A stretch of DNA of 48,782 nucleotides from a virus. The DNA lies in IMG/VR virus record IMGVR_UViG_3300025649_000002, positions 64,001 through 112,782 of that record. One strand, 5' to 3'. Positions 23,304 to 32,256 of this stretch are shown piece after piece. Position numbers and translations under genes: made by a program. Position 1 is the first letter of the stretch. Every line of letters starts with the position of its first letter. The notes below the pieces were generated by a model. It did not search any database and was not told where the DNA came from. It worked only from the letters and a program-made list of their open reading frames with translations.

Positions 23304-26300
23304 CAATCATCCTCCTCTCGTACATTATAACCAAGACCCATTGAAAACATGCTAGATTGTAATACCCTTACAGATTGGGAAGTACTATCTTCATCATCTT
23401 TCCATAATAAATGGTCATTTTTAATCATAGACGAAATATATGTATCTCGTTTTTGAATACTGTCTGATTTTATTGTAATAATTTCATTCAGATTTTCTTT
23501 TGCGCCATGACCCACAAGAGACCATATTTCCATTTCACCTAATCTCTGTCCACCTTTACGAACTTTTCCATGTAAAGGTTGAGATGTTTTTGATGTATAT
23601 GGACCTATACCTCTAACGGCACATTTATCTTCTGCAATATGATTCAATTTTTGAAAATACATGTAACCAAATGCTACTTTATTTTTCGTTTGCTTTTTGG
23701 AAATAGGTTCAAAACATGGATCTACATAATTATTTCCAACGTATTCCAATGCGAGTGTTACATCATCTTTCTTAACAGTTTCAAAAGGTATTTGAATAAT
23801 ACAGAAATTATCAAGATCCGACATAAAATCTTCTAATGATGTATTATCTAATTCCAATTGCATTTGTTTCGAATAATAATTCTTACCCGTTTTATCAATA
23901 ATTCGAATGAAACCCATCACATACTCATAAATTTCATCCTTCAAATCATCTGCCATTTCACGACATTGATCTATAACACCCTTCTTTTCTTCAGAAGTTA
24001 CATCCTTATTATCAACCATCAATTTCTGAATTGGTTTCAGACCTTTTTGATACTTCTCAGCAATATTTTCACGAAGAGCCATTGTTGCGCCTGCCATATG
24101 CAATTCAAACAACTGCCCAACATTCATCCTTGATAGAATTCCTAAAGGATTAATAATAATTTCTGCTCTGTTTCCATCTGGTGTTACAGGCATTTTTGCA
24201 TCAGGAACAACCGCAGCAACAATACCTTTATTACCATGTCTATTACCTAATTTATCTCCAACTTTTATTGAACGTTCATAAATTGCAGTAATAGAAACCA
24301 GAACACCTTCAATCGCTTCACCTTTAATTTTGAATCTTTCTTCGTCCTTAGATGATTCATCAATTTCCAAATCAATTAAAAACGTTTCAAGTTCATCCTT
24401 TGTTAAAAAGTTCTTCAATGTACTTACCAAATCTTGTTTTTTACTATTCTGATTCTTAACAAGATTTTTAATATAATGATTGTACTGTTCAATATTGTCA
24501 TTCAATTTACTCACGTATACCTTAACATCAACAACAGTGCAATTTTCATCTACAGTCTTTATAGATTCGGTATCGAATATAACATCAAAATTTCTATCGT
24601 TACCAGTTGAGACTGTTTTGATACGAGCATACGCATCACCCTTTTTCATTCTCTGACCCACTCGTGGTAATGGATCATAACCACCTAACAATTCATCATC
24701 CAAACCTAAAAGAACTTTATCAGGACTAATTTCAAATGTAAGATCTAAATAATGTATAGATGTTAATTTGCCTTCATCCCTAACTTTTTCTGAAATGATA
24801 ACGGCATCCTCATAATTATACCCATACCATGTCATAACAGCAGTTCTTAAATTTCGACCAATTGTAGTCTTACCATCATGAAGGAAATTACTCTCTGAAA
24901 TAATATTTCCTTTTTTGAATCTTTCACCAACTTCAAAATAAGTTTTATAGAAATCAACAATAGACAAACGAGATTTCTTATATCCAATATTGAATGCACG
25001 GCATTTTCTATTATTGTATTGAACTACAATAACATCTTTGTCTTTATAAATCACTGAACCATCACGTTCCGCAATAAATATAAACGATGTATTTTCAGTA
25101 TACATTCCTTCAATACCTGATTGGCACAATGGTAAATCAAACTTCTTCAACATGATACTATGTCTCATCTGAGATGATGCCATCTGCAAACGAGTAGGAT
25201 CATCATGTTCAAGAAAAGGAACATGTAGAATAGAAATTGATACAGGAGTATCTTTCTTTTGATCCGTAAACAAACCATCTGTATCCAATTTTAAATTTGG
25301 AATCAGATATAATAATGTTCCACAATTTTCTCTATCACCTGTATCCGCAGGACAAATTCTTCCTTTCATAGTATGATGAATATCTCTCAAGTATGCAGGA
25401 ATATTATCCTTTTTAAATCCACCAGGACCAGTCATTGCAATACGAGTCAATCGTGCCAATTCATCAATAGGATTGATTGGAGACTCATACTGAATAATAG
25501 GACTTGAATTTGCATTTACAAGAACCACTTTTGAATTATTTGAAAAGGTTGCTGCTTTCGATGACTTCAAAGTAACAATCATATTATAGAAATCTTTACA
25601 TAGAAAACTATACAGATAATACTCTAAAAATCTCAACCTTTTATTTTCTACTGAACAATCATCTAGGAGATTCCGATCAGCCTCTTTAGTCGAATCCTTT
25701 AATTCGAGTGCATGAACCAATTCATCAATAACATTATCAGTGTACATATATTTCTTTGTGAAAATATCTATATCTGCTAAGAGACGTATATTTTCCAAAA
25801 TATCATTTTCACCTCTTCCTCTGAAGAGCTTAGATAATATTTTTCCTTCTACCAGAGTTGGATCAGCAATTGATTTTTTCAAATCCTCAATTAACAGTAA
25901 TATGTTTTCACCAACTTTTGCATTCTCATTATCCAACTTGAAATCAATCTTTACCTGTTCAATTCCTTTCATCGCAATAAGAACATGTGCCAATGGAATT
26001 TTCTTATTGAATATATGAGTTATATAATGAAACCCAGTTTTTGCCGTAAATGATTTTTCTAATTGAACAGACTGAATATTAGTCCTCAATTTAATCATAT
26101 CTTTTCGGGCAATAATAGGTTTATCGAATATTTGCAGAATAGGTATTTTTCTATTTCCACCAACATAGAAATAATTCTGAATCAAATTCGGAATTTCATA
26201 ATTCAATTCAATAGTCTTAGCATCCTTCACCAGAAATTCAATACGCAAGAACTTTGAAATGGTTCTTTTAATTTCTGATAAGGCAGACTTTTTACCTGCT

Positions 26301-26449
26301 ACAAATTCAACTTTTTTCACAATTATATCGTATTGTTCTCCTACCTTTAACATTTCTGTAATCGTTGATACAATCTGATTCTCGTCCCATTCCCGTTTAC
26401 GAAAATTAAAAACATTTCGTTTAGGCAACTTATACTTTTGTAATATCAT
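23303..26449 (-). CDS. rpoB: DNA-directed RNA polymerase beta subunit (phage-type, unsplit)
   Basis: The start is ATG 26449, with GAGGAG upstream; an in-frame ATG at 26497 sits inside the hairpin at 26474-26509. The 1048-aa product shows the beta core: a fork region with GPGGF, LRDIHHTMKGRICPADTG and LEHDDPTRLQMASSQMRHS, then WYGYNYEDAVIISE (about 541-554), GDKLGNRHGNKGIV (about 731-744), PDGNRAEIIINPLGILSRMNVGQ, and the C-terminal GGQRLGEMEIWSLVGHGA (about 965-980). It has no beta-like split, unlike phiKZ- and AR9-type phages in which beta is made of two or more proteins. It is shorter than the bacterial 1342 aa, mainly at the lobe and flap insertions. Works with the RpoC protein upstream. 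Confidence 0.95.
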   Translation of the reverse strand: MILQKYKLPKRNVFNFRKREWDENQIVSTITEMLKVGEQYDIIVKKVEFVAGKKSALSEIKRTISKFLRIEFLVKDAKTIELNYEIPNLIQNYFYVGGNRKIPILQIFDKPIIARKDMIKLRTNIQSVQLEKSFTAKTGFHYITHIFNKKIPLAHVLIAMKGIEQVKIDFKLDNENAKVGENILLLIEDLKKSIADPTLVEGKILSKLFRGRGENDILENIRLLADIDIFTKKYMYTDNVIDELVHALELKDSTKEADRNLLDDCSVENKRLRFLEYYLYSFLCKDFYNMIVTLKSSKAATFSNNSKVVLVNANSSPIIQYESPINPIDELARLTRIAMTGPGGFKKDNIPAYLRDIHHTMKGRICPADTGDRENCGTLLYLIPNLKLDTDGLFTDQKKDTPVSISILHVPFLEHDDPTRLQMASSQMRHSIMLKKFDLPLCQSGIEGMYTENTSFIFIAERDGSVIYKDKDVIVVQYNNRKCRAFNIGYKKSRLSIVDFYKTYFEVGERFKKGNIISESNFLHDGKTTIGRNLRTAVMTWYGYNYEDAVIISEKVRDEGKLTSIHYLDLTFEISPDKVLLGLDDELLGGYDPLPRVGQRMKKGDAYARIKTVSTGNDRNFDVIFDTESIKTVDENCTVVDVKVYVSKLNDNIEQYNHYIKNLVKNQNSKKQDLVSTLKNFLTKDELETFLIDLEIDESSKDEERFKIKGEAIEGVLVSITAIYERSIKVGDKLGNRHGNKGIVAAVVPDAKMPVTPDGNRAEIIINPLGILSRMNVGQLFELHMAGATMALRENIAEKYQKGLKPIQKLMVDNKDVTSEEKKGVIDQCREMADDLKDEIYEYVMGFIRIIDKTGKNYYSKQMQLELDNTSLEDFMSDLDNFCIIQIPFETVKKDDVTLALEYVGNNYVDPCFEPISKKQTKNKVAFGYMYFQKLNHIAEDKCAVRGIGPYTSKTSQPLHGKVRKGGQRLGEMEIWSLVGHGAKENLNEIITIKSDSIQKRDTYISSMIKNDHLLWKDDEDSTSQSVRVLQSSMFSMGLGYNVREEDD

Positions 26450-26465
26450 ACTTAGATCTCCTCTT

Positions 26466-26509
26466 TCAAAAGAAGGGGGATTCTGGAATTTTATCATCAG
26501 AATCCCCCT
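26466..26509 (-). terminator. Terminator-like hairpin between rpoC and rpoB
   Basis: A perfect 12-bp stem AGGGGGATTCTG / CAGAATCCCCCT with a 12-nt loop is followed on the - strand by TTCTTTT. It lies after the rpoC stop and before the rpoB ribosome site. With an imperfect T-run it may terminate partially and lower rpoB mRNA, or it may be a processing hairpin. Confidence 0.6.
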
Positions 26510-26513
26510 ATTA

Positions 26514-29228
26514 TTAGATCTTTTTATTAGTCATTATTTTTTCCAAAAATCCCTCTTCATCGGGAGATTCGTGCATAAGACCATCTATAATATATTCCTT
26601 TGGTCTATGAAATGCCAACGCCAACAACCATGAATCCAACTGTGGTACTGTGAGAATGGATGTCATTGAAGGTGTAGTTGTGTTTCGATCTTTATGTAAT
26701 CTCCATCTCATTGAACCAACTCTCATCATCTGACTTACAATACATTCAAAATGAACTATCAATATTTTCCTATGAGTTACATAGATATTGAATAATTTAT
26801 TCAGAATCTCAAGCGAAGTTAAATTTAAATTACAATGCAGGATAGATCTAACCATAGTTAAATCTGAAATTATATCTTCCTGTTCTCCTCCACCTTTACC
26901 AATTTGGGCAACACCAGATGTATGAAAAGTTCTCATAACCAACTGAGTACTTACTTCTCCTAATGCCTGTGCCGCTAATACTCCTACGTATTTTGTATGT
27001 ATATAATCCAATGTTGTTCCGTAACATCTTCTACATATTTTTGGAGATGTACACATTATAGGGGATCTTAATTTAATCGTTTTATTCAAAACATCTTTAT
27101 AATTTTCCCAAGTAATTTCTTCAAGATTTTTATTTACAAGATGCCAACGACCAACCAAACAACGTGCTTTTTTCATAGTATCAACTGTTAAATCAATTGT
27201 ATCTTTCGTACCACAATCCTCAAGTTCAAGATTCGCCTCTAAATTTGCAGTACCAAATACTGTCTTTCGGGTCAAGTAACCACTAACTCCTGTATTCATT
27301 GCAACATCCAATAGACCCTTTCGAGTTCCATATGATGATGTAAAGAACTCATCAGGAGATAGACCATCAACAAAATTACTTTTAACTGGTTCTGGCATAA
27401 TACGACCTGCCGCATTCGAAACATATCCTCTTGACAATACAATCTGACATGCTTGATCCCATGAACCACGAGAACCAGATTCAATAAATGATGAAGATCC
27501 AAATTCCGCTTTTACCTGATCCATTACTTCTTTACTTTTCAATTTAATGATTCTATCTGATATTGATAAAGAGTCATCTTCATATATTTCTGCTGCTAAT
27601 TTTGCAGAATTTTTCAGAGTCATTCCATCCAATGAAAGTGTTGAACCATTTAAGGTTGTTGTTTCAAATCCCAATCTTTTAATTTTATCTAACACTGATT
27701 TTACCTCATCCAACGGATAAGTTCGAGCAACATCATTTAAAATCAACTGCAAGAATGTTTTGGTCATTGTTTCATTCCAGAATTTATAACCATCTGGTAA
27801 ACACTTATTAAATTTAATTCTTCCTTTATAAGTGTTAACCTTTTCACCATCAGGATATACAAACACATCTTTTTCATCTTCCTCAGGTTCTGTCAATAAA
27901 TACAGTCCCAATACAATATCTTGATTGATTCCGATAATCAAATCACCTGTAGATGGAGATAATAGATTTTGCATCAATGATAATTTTTCTCTACATTCTG
28001 CTTCGGTTTCTGCATACAATGCTCTGTATACCGCCATCTGATCTCCATCAAAATCTGCATTGAATGGTTCACATGCCATGGGATGAACTTGAATCACCAT
28101 TTCTTTATTTGCAACAACTTTGAATGATAACATTCCCATTCTATGCAAAGTCGGTTGACGATTTAAAATAACATGTTGACCATTGCATATCTTACAAACC
28201 AAATCAAACAATTCAAAATCATAGGTTTTCATAAGGTTATCTATATGAGTAATTGCCTCATCATATTCCTTAAATAACCTTTTATCAATCAATGCGTTAG
28301 CGATTTCCAATTTATACAATTCCAATAACATCCAATAAGGAATACCACATTCATCAAGGTTCAATGTAGGACAAGGTGCAATAACGGCTCTTCCCGAAAA
28401 GTCACTCCTTTTTCCTAATATGGCACTCCTAATTAATCCCTGTTTCTTTCCGAATTTTGACAGAACGTAATTGTATAATTCAAATATAAACTTCTGTAAA
28501 TTTCTTGCATGGATCAATTTCAAATTCTCATCTTTATTACTATTGAATAATTCTTCATTCTTTGTCAGAGTGAAATTCAATATCTTCAAATAGAAATCAT
28601 TCAATTTATCTCTCTTCTGCACATCTCTTGTTTTAGATGTCGGACGAAATGCAGGAGGAAGTACAATAACATTTGACATATAGAAACTATCAAGTTTTTC
28701 CTCAATAAATTTCCACATAGGATTAATTTCTTTATCCCTTTCAATCATGAGTTCAACAATTTCTCGAACACTTGCTAACCCATTTTTATATTCTTTGACT
28801 CCCGAAGGTGCCACTTCTTCTTCTATCAATTTACGAAATCTCTTTGTTTTCTCATCATACACATATGAGATTGGCATATCGATAAGTAATAAATCATCAA
28901 TAATTTTCTTTAATGTAACTTTACCTGCTCTACATAATAGATAATACATTATAGGATTCAAAATCGGAAATGGTAATTGTATTCTGCCAAATAGTTTTCT
29001 TCGAGCACTTGAATGATTTATTTCAACACCACATGTAGGACACCTCTGACCAATTTTTGATCGACCATAATAATCTCTACATGCACATGAATAATTCTTT
29101 ATAGGCCCAAATATTTTTTGACTGAATAAACCATCCTCATGGAAACCCTTCTTTGCATAAATCTTATTACTTGTAATAGGAGGTAAATCTTTACAAAGTT
29201 CATCTATATCCAAGAATTGGATTTTCAT
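26514..29228 (-). CDS. rpoC: DNA-directed RNA polymerase beta' subunit (phage-type, unsplit)
   Basis: The 904-aa product has a first zinc finger (C48, C50, C63, C66), LGKRSDFSGRAVIAP (271-285), LNRQPTLHRMGM, and the catalytic NADFDGDQMAV at 390-400 with its three Asp residues. Later come a bridge helix/trigger-loop region SSYGTRKGLLDVAMNTGVSGYLTRK (631-655), a second zinc set (C672, C726, C732, C735) and LAAQALGEVSTQLVMRTFHTSGV (751-773). All core elements are in one chain, so beta' is not split. It is shorter than the bacterial 1400 aa, missing most of the non-conserved insertions. AAGGAGG precedes the ATG, which overlaps the upstream gene by 4 nt. No alpha, omega or sigma gene is in the window. 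Confidence 0.95.
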   Translation of the reverse strand: MKIQFLDIDELCKDLPPITSNKIYAKKGFHEDGLFSQKIFGPIKNYSCACRDYYGRSKIGQRCPTCGVEINHSSARRKLFGRIQLPFPILNPIMYYLLCRAGKVTLKKIIDDLLLIDMPISYVYDEKTKRFRKLIEEEVAPSGVKEYKNGLASVREIVELMIERDKEINPMWKFIEEKLDSFYMSNVIVLPPAFRPTSKTRDVQKRDKLNDFYLKILNFTLTKNEELFNSNKDENLKLIHARNLQKFIFELYNYVLSKFGKKQGLIRSAILGKRSDFSGRAVIAPCPTLNLDECGIPYWMLLELYKLEIANALIDKRLFKEYDEAITHIDNLMKTYDFELFDLVCKICNGQHVILNRQPTLHRMGMLSFKVVANKEMVIQVHPMACEPFNADFDGDQMAVYRALYAETEAECREKLSLMQNLLSPSTGDLIIGINQDIVLGLYLLTEPEEDEKDVFVYPDGEKVNTYKGRIKFNKCLPDGYKFWNETMTKTFLQLILNDVARTYPLDEVKSVLDKIKRLGFETTTLNGSTLSLDGMTLKNSAKLAAEIYEDDSLSISDRIIKLKSKEVMDQVKAEFGSSSFIESGSRGSWDQACQIVLSRGYVSNAAGRIMPEPVKSNFVDGLSPDEFFTSSYGTRKGLLDVAMNTGVSGYLTRKTVFGTANLEANLELEDCGTKDTIDLTVDTMKKARCLVGRWHLVNKNLEEITWENYKDVLNKTIKLRSPIMCTSPKICRRCYGTTLDYIHTKYVGVLAAQALGEVSTQLVMRTFHTSGVAQIGKGGGEQEDIISDLTMVRSILHCNLNLTSLEILNKLFNIYVTHRKILIVHFECIVSQMMRVGSMRWRLHKDRNTTTPSMTSILTVPQLDSWLLALAFHRPKEYIIDGLMHESPDEEGFLEKIMTNKKI

Positions 29229-29914
29229 TCAGTTCCTCCTTTAGCGTCCAGCATTTGTTTTAATTTTTCAAATAAATTCTCATACTTCTTCACCTCTCTA
29301 TCCTGTATTGAATTTATTTCAATCATATTCTTTAATTGTTTCTGAATTTCCGAATCGACATGTGATCTTAGATTCGTCAATAAAGTAGGTACAACATTCA
29401 ATTTGAATTCAGATCTCACTACAGTTTTGACTGTCGCTGTAATAATTTCTTCATATTGATCTGCAGTAACCTCTTTCAATTTTTCAACAACAACTCTTGT
29501 TGCAACACGGTCAATACCTTCAATCATTGCCTGAGCATCGATAGGTTCAGGTTTTATTAATGCAATTTTCTTATCAACATAACCTTCCAATGTTGTCATC
29601 AAATCTTCCAATTTTATTACATTCTTTGGATTAAATAATGAATCCTGATTGAATAAATCTTGTAGATCTATTGATTCAGGATTATCTGCTTTCATAATAT
29701 CCTTTACAGAATTTAATCTTACCCAAAATTTTGTTTTTGGAAGATATTTTATATATTTTTCATCCTTCAATATTTTCATTGCATACTTTAAATCCTTATC
29801 CTTTGCAGCAAAAGATCCTTTTTGTAATAACATCTTCATTGATTGTTTGTTATACATTTGACCAACAACAAGAATCTTTTTTAATCGTTCTACAACCAAA
29901 TTATTTGACGACAT
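29225..29914 (-). CDS. Possible winged-helix protein upstream of rpoC, 229 aa
   Basis: AGGAGGAAGAATAT precedes the ATG. The first 70 residues have a helix-turn-helix plus wing-like pattern (KILVVGQMYNKQSMKMLLQ, KDLKYAMKILKDEKYIKYLPKTKFWVRL). The rest is a long helical stretch with a final coiled coil (VKKYENLFEKLKQMLDAKGGTE). Its 4-nt overlap with rpoC and the need of phage RNA polymerases for a promoter-recognition partner make it a candidate specificity factor, by position only. Not sigma-like in sequence. Confidence 0.5.
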   Translation of the reverse strand: MSSNNLVVERLKKILVVGQMYNKQSMKMLLQKGSFAAKDKDLKYAMKILKDEKYIKYLPKTKFWVRLNSVKDIMKADNPESIDLQDLFNQDSLFNPKNVIKLEDLMTTLEGYVDKKIALIKPEPIDAQAMIEGIDRVATRVVVEKLKEVTADQYEEIITATVKTVVRSEFKLNVVPTLLTNLRSHVDSEIQKQLKNMIEINSIQDREVKKYENLFEKLKQMLDAKGGTE

Positions 29915-30701
29915 ATATTCTTCCTCCTCCTTTATTATTATTTGTAATCAATCCTAATTTATGAATTGGAGTTATTTTTTCCTTCTTAAATTTCGACAAT
30001 TCATCAATTTTTTCCGTCAATTCAAGTCCATTTATTTTATGAGAATCTGATCCATAATCATAAAATTCGTAATAATAACTCCCCAAATTAATCCAACTCA
30101 TAGATTCCCTAATTCCCATAATATTTTCATATGTATATTTCAAAGGAAGATCTGATATACAAAATAATCCATTTTTTGAATTAGGATGTATTCCTTTCGT
30201 ATGAATTTCATGGATTTTTGGTTGTCTATGTATTTTGAAATCTGTTATTCCGTGTATTCCATAATTTATTAAAAGATTTTGTATTTCAGAATCAATTTCA
30301 GTAATCAATCCTTGTTTATCAGATATATAAACTATTGGAATAGGGTTCGGATAATATAGAAATTCGTCTTGTACTATAAAACCTGAATCTGTCAATCGTT
30401 CATCAAGAGTTTTATTAATTCCATATTCCTTAACAATTTTAGAATACTCACATAAATCATCGTTCACATTCTTTACAATTTCTTCAATCATCAACAATCG
30501 TTTATTCATCATAGATCCTGAAACTTTATTCAAAGAATTACGTATACTTTGTCTAATATCAGTAATATTAGTTTTAATTTCTTTAGAATCTATATAAAAT
30601 TTACCACCAACTTTATTCATTGTGAACTCATATTTTTTCTGAGTATTTGGTAGTTGTAACCAATCTAATGTTTTTGTGGCAACATCTGTAATAGTTGTCA
30701 T
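29901..30701 (-). CDS. Putative E2-like (UBC/RWD-like) protein, 266 aa
   Basis: Residues 160-187 read QPKIHEIHTKGIHPNSKNGLFCISDL in order, with Pro161, H172-P-N174, then Cys181. This matches the E2 pattern of Pro, HPN, and an active Cys about 10 residues later followed by Ile/Leu (canonical E2s have HPNINSNGSICLDIL). The N-terminal half (1-150) is separate, with KYEFTMNKVGGKFYID and a long helix. The adjoining E1-like gene (31042) and the absence of any other recognised fold support the assignment, but it needs structure comparison. The ATG overlaps the preceding gene by 4 nt. Confidence 0.5.
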   Translation of the reverse strand: MTTITDVATKTLDWLQLPNTQKKYEFTMNKVGGKFYIDSKEIKTNITDIRQSIRNSLNKVSGSMMNKRLLMIEEIVKNVNDDLCEYSKIVKEYGINKTLDERLTDSGFIVQDEFLYYPNPIPIVYISDKQGLITEIDSEIQNLLINYGIHGITDFKIHRQPKIHEIHTKGIHPNSKNGLFCISDLPLKYTYENIMGIRESMSWINLGSYYYEFYDYGSDSHKINGLELTEKIDELSKFKKEKITPIHKLGLITNNNKGGGRIYVVK

Positions 30702-30967
30702 GCCGTATTTGGTAGGTTTATAAAATTAATATTAATAGTATTACCAACAACTTTTTCTCGTTGTATTACAGTAGGAAATGGCATTTTTTTAATAAAATTC
30801 TCAATTTGTTGTTCCATTTCACTAGTAAAGTAAAGTCCCGGTTTATCAATAAAAACCGGTGATATCAATTTTTTAAATCTAGGTTCTGGACGAAGAACTA
30901 CTTGTTCAGGTTTATGTTCCATTAATAATTCACCAATCCTTGTTTTATACTTAAGATTTTCTCCCAT
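30698..30967 (-). CDS. Small protein of the E1/E2-like cassette, 89 aa
   Basis: The start is ATG 30967, with AAGGAGATTGT upstream; a longer frame to 31048 runs through the tandem repeat and is not credible. The product (MGENLKYKTRIGELLMEH...) has a strand-turn-strand end, FPTVIQREKVVGNTININFI. It could be a ubiquitin-like protein or a cofactor, but no diglycine tail is present (it ends NLPNTA). Its 5' end was duplicated together with the 3' end of the E1-like gene. Confidence 0.5.
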   Translation of the reverse strand: MGENLKYKTRIGELLMEHKPEQVVLRPEPRFKKLISPVFIDKPGLYFTSEMEQQIENFIKKMPFPTVIQREKVVGNTININFINLPNTA

Positions 30968-31071
30968 ACAATCTCCTTGATTAACATTCGATAATTTCAT
31001 AATCATTATACTTAAGATTTTCTCCCATACAATCTCCTTGATTAACATTCGATAATTTCATAATCATTATA
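30945..31071. repeat. 61-bp tandem duplication, two copies
   Basis: Positions 30945-31005 and 31006-31066 are identical, and identity runs 5 bp further. The unit holds the last codons of the E1-like gene and the ribosome site and start of the next gene (GGAGATTGT ATG GGA GAA). The flanking similarity between AGAAAATCT...TATAA in both places suggests slippage or microhomology-mediated duplication. The extra copy encodes only a 15-aa peptide, MGENLKYNDYEIIEC. Confidence 0.9.
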
Positions 31072-31635
31072 TTGTAGATTTTCTATTGCCTCCTTATTCC
31101 ACAAATTTGTTAAATCGAGTATTCTTTTATCGTTTTTATTAGGCAAACTCAAAGTTATATATCTCCATACTGCTCGTGCAAACAATCTTCCTCGTCGATG
31201 AATCTTACGATATTGATAATACGGATAATCAATTTCATTGAAAACTTTTGGTCTTCGGGAATCAAATACCGCAATATCTCCATCATATGATACTGAAAAT
31301 GTTGATTGAATTTGAGATTTATTTTTCGAATCTGTACAATCAACCACGATACCTCCAGGAGCTATCGTACTTATAAAATTACCACTTACCAACTCTCCAT
31401 GTGTCTTTATACTTGTTGTATTAGACCTATCTAATAAATTACATATTATAGGCAACACATCTATTTTTAAAAATCCTTTTCCTACATATTTCTTTGGATA
31501 TGTATTTGAATCACTTGTTGATATTTCACCAGGATCCCATATATGAAGTTCATCAATTTCAGATTTTAAAAATAACAATTGTGTCAAATAATAACCTATA
31601 TTACCGCATCCAATAATATGTACGGTTTTTTTCAT
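31042..31635 (-). CDS. E1-like (ThiF/MoeB-family) adenylyltransferase protein
   Basis: The 197-aa product has a Rossmann ATP-binding start VHIIGCGNIGYYL (GCGNIG 9-14), an acidic end of strand 2 (WDPGEI, D34), a DSNTYPKKYVGKGFLK block in the position of the S-N-x-x-R-Q...G-x-x-K motif of ThiF/MoeB (K53) and VDCTDSKNKS (98-107), like D-x-x-D-N. The usual Arg of the SNLxRQ motif is replaced by Lys/Tyr-Pro. These proteins activate the C-terminal Gly of ubiquitin-like or sulfur-carrier proteins by adenylation. It is smaller than MoeB (250 aa) and lacks the C-terminal rhodanese domain. AAGGATAATAT precedes the ATG. Confidence 0.75.
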   Translation of the reverse strand: MKKTVHIIGCGNIGYYLTQLLFLKSEIDELHIWDPGEISTSDSNTYPKKYVGKGFLKIDVLPIICNLLDRSNTTSIKTHGELVSGNFISTIAPGGIVVDCTDSKNKSQIQSTFSVSYDGDIAVFDSRRPKVFNEIDYPYYQYRKIHRRGRLFARAVWRYITLSLPNKNDKRILDLTNLWNKEAIENLQYNDYEIIEC

Positions 31636-31991
31636 ATATTATCCTTGATAGATGAAATTCGAATAACTATTCCAGTAGATTTTTGATTTTCTTCATACTC
31701 TATTCCGATAGTCTTCAATACTTCACAATTACGTGCATTCAAAAATTCTTCAATCTCTTTACAATCATCCACACCGAGTTCATTCATTTCAATAATTCCA
31801 TAATCCTCAATTTTTTCATTTTTAAGATCATAGAATTTATATGTATCTGTATGAAGGATTCGAAACATTCGAACAGGAAACCCAACTCCTTTTAAAATTA
31901 CTGCTACACGCTGGAGTTTTCTTCCTTGACTTCTTACAAAATTATCAACTTTCGTATCAAACGATTGTACTGGTACTGGTCTTTTTTTCAT
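31632..31991 (-). CDS. Hypothetical protein of the E1-like operon, 119 aa
   Basis: GAAAGGAG precedes the ATG. The product has a basic first half (TKVDNFVRSQGRKLQRVAVILKG) and a later acidic helix, ending in a strand (TGIVIRISSI). No family recognised. It overlaps the E1-like gene by 4 nt, so it is probably part of the same functional set. Confidence 0.55.
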   Translation of the reverse strand: MKKRPVPVQSFDTKVDNFVRSQGRKLQRVAVILKGVGFPVRMFRILHTDTYKFYDLKNEKIEDYGIIEMNELGVDDCKEIEEFLNARNCEVLKTIGIEYEENQKSTGIVIRISSIKDNI

Positions 31992-32009
31992 TTAATATTT
32001 CTCCTTTCA

Positions 32010-32246
32010 TTAAAATAACTGAATTGCAAATGTACCCATTTCAATATTCTGAACCCGAAGAACCGTTTTAGGTGGAATATCATTCAATACATCTTTATCT
32101 GAATCCGATAATTTACATTCCATTAATCTTTCACGAGTTACAGTCATTTCAGTTTTTTCCTCATAGAAAAATTCTTCTGAACGATCTTTACCTACAAGTT
32201 TAACAACATCCTCTAAAATTAAATTGATTGGTCTAAACATTGACAT
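32010..32246 (-). CDS. Small beta-rich protein, 78 aa
   Basis: The start is ATG 32246 (M15 of the longer frame), with AAGGAGAAAAAG upstream; the longer frame overlaps the HAD gene. The product (MSMFRPINLILEDVVKLVG..., then KTVLRVQNIEMGTFAIQLF) is of ubiquitin-like size, but there is no Gly-Gly tail and no clear beta-grasp signature. It lies in the operon with the E1-like gene. Confidence 0.5.
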   Translation of the reverse strand: MSMFRPINLILEDVVKLVGKDRSEEFFYEEKTEMTVTRERLMECKLSDSDKDVLNDIPPKTVLRVQNIEMGTFAIQLF

Positions 32247-32256
32247 CTTTTTCTCC

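Noticed and set aside
30981-31028. 15-codon reading frame created by the 61-bp duplication
   Set aside because: Very short and explained by the repeat; it may be translated but is not a meaningful gene on present evidence.
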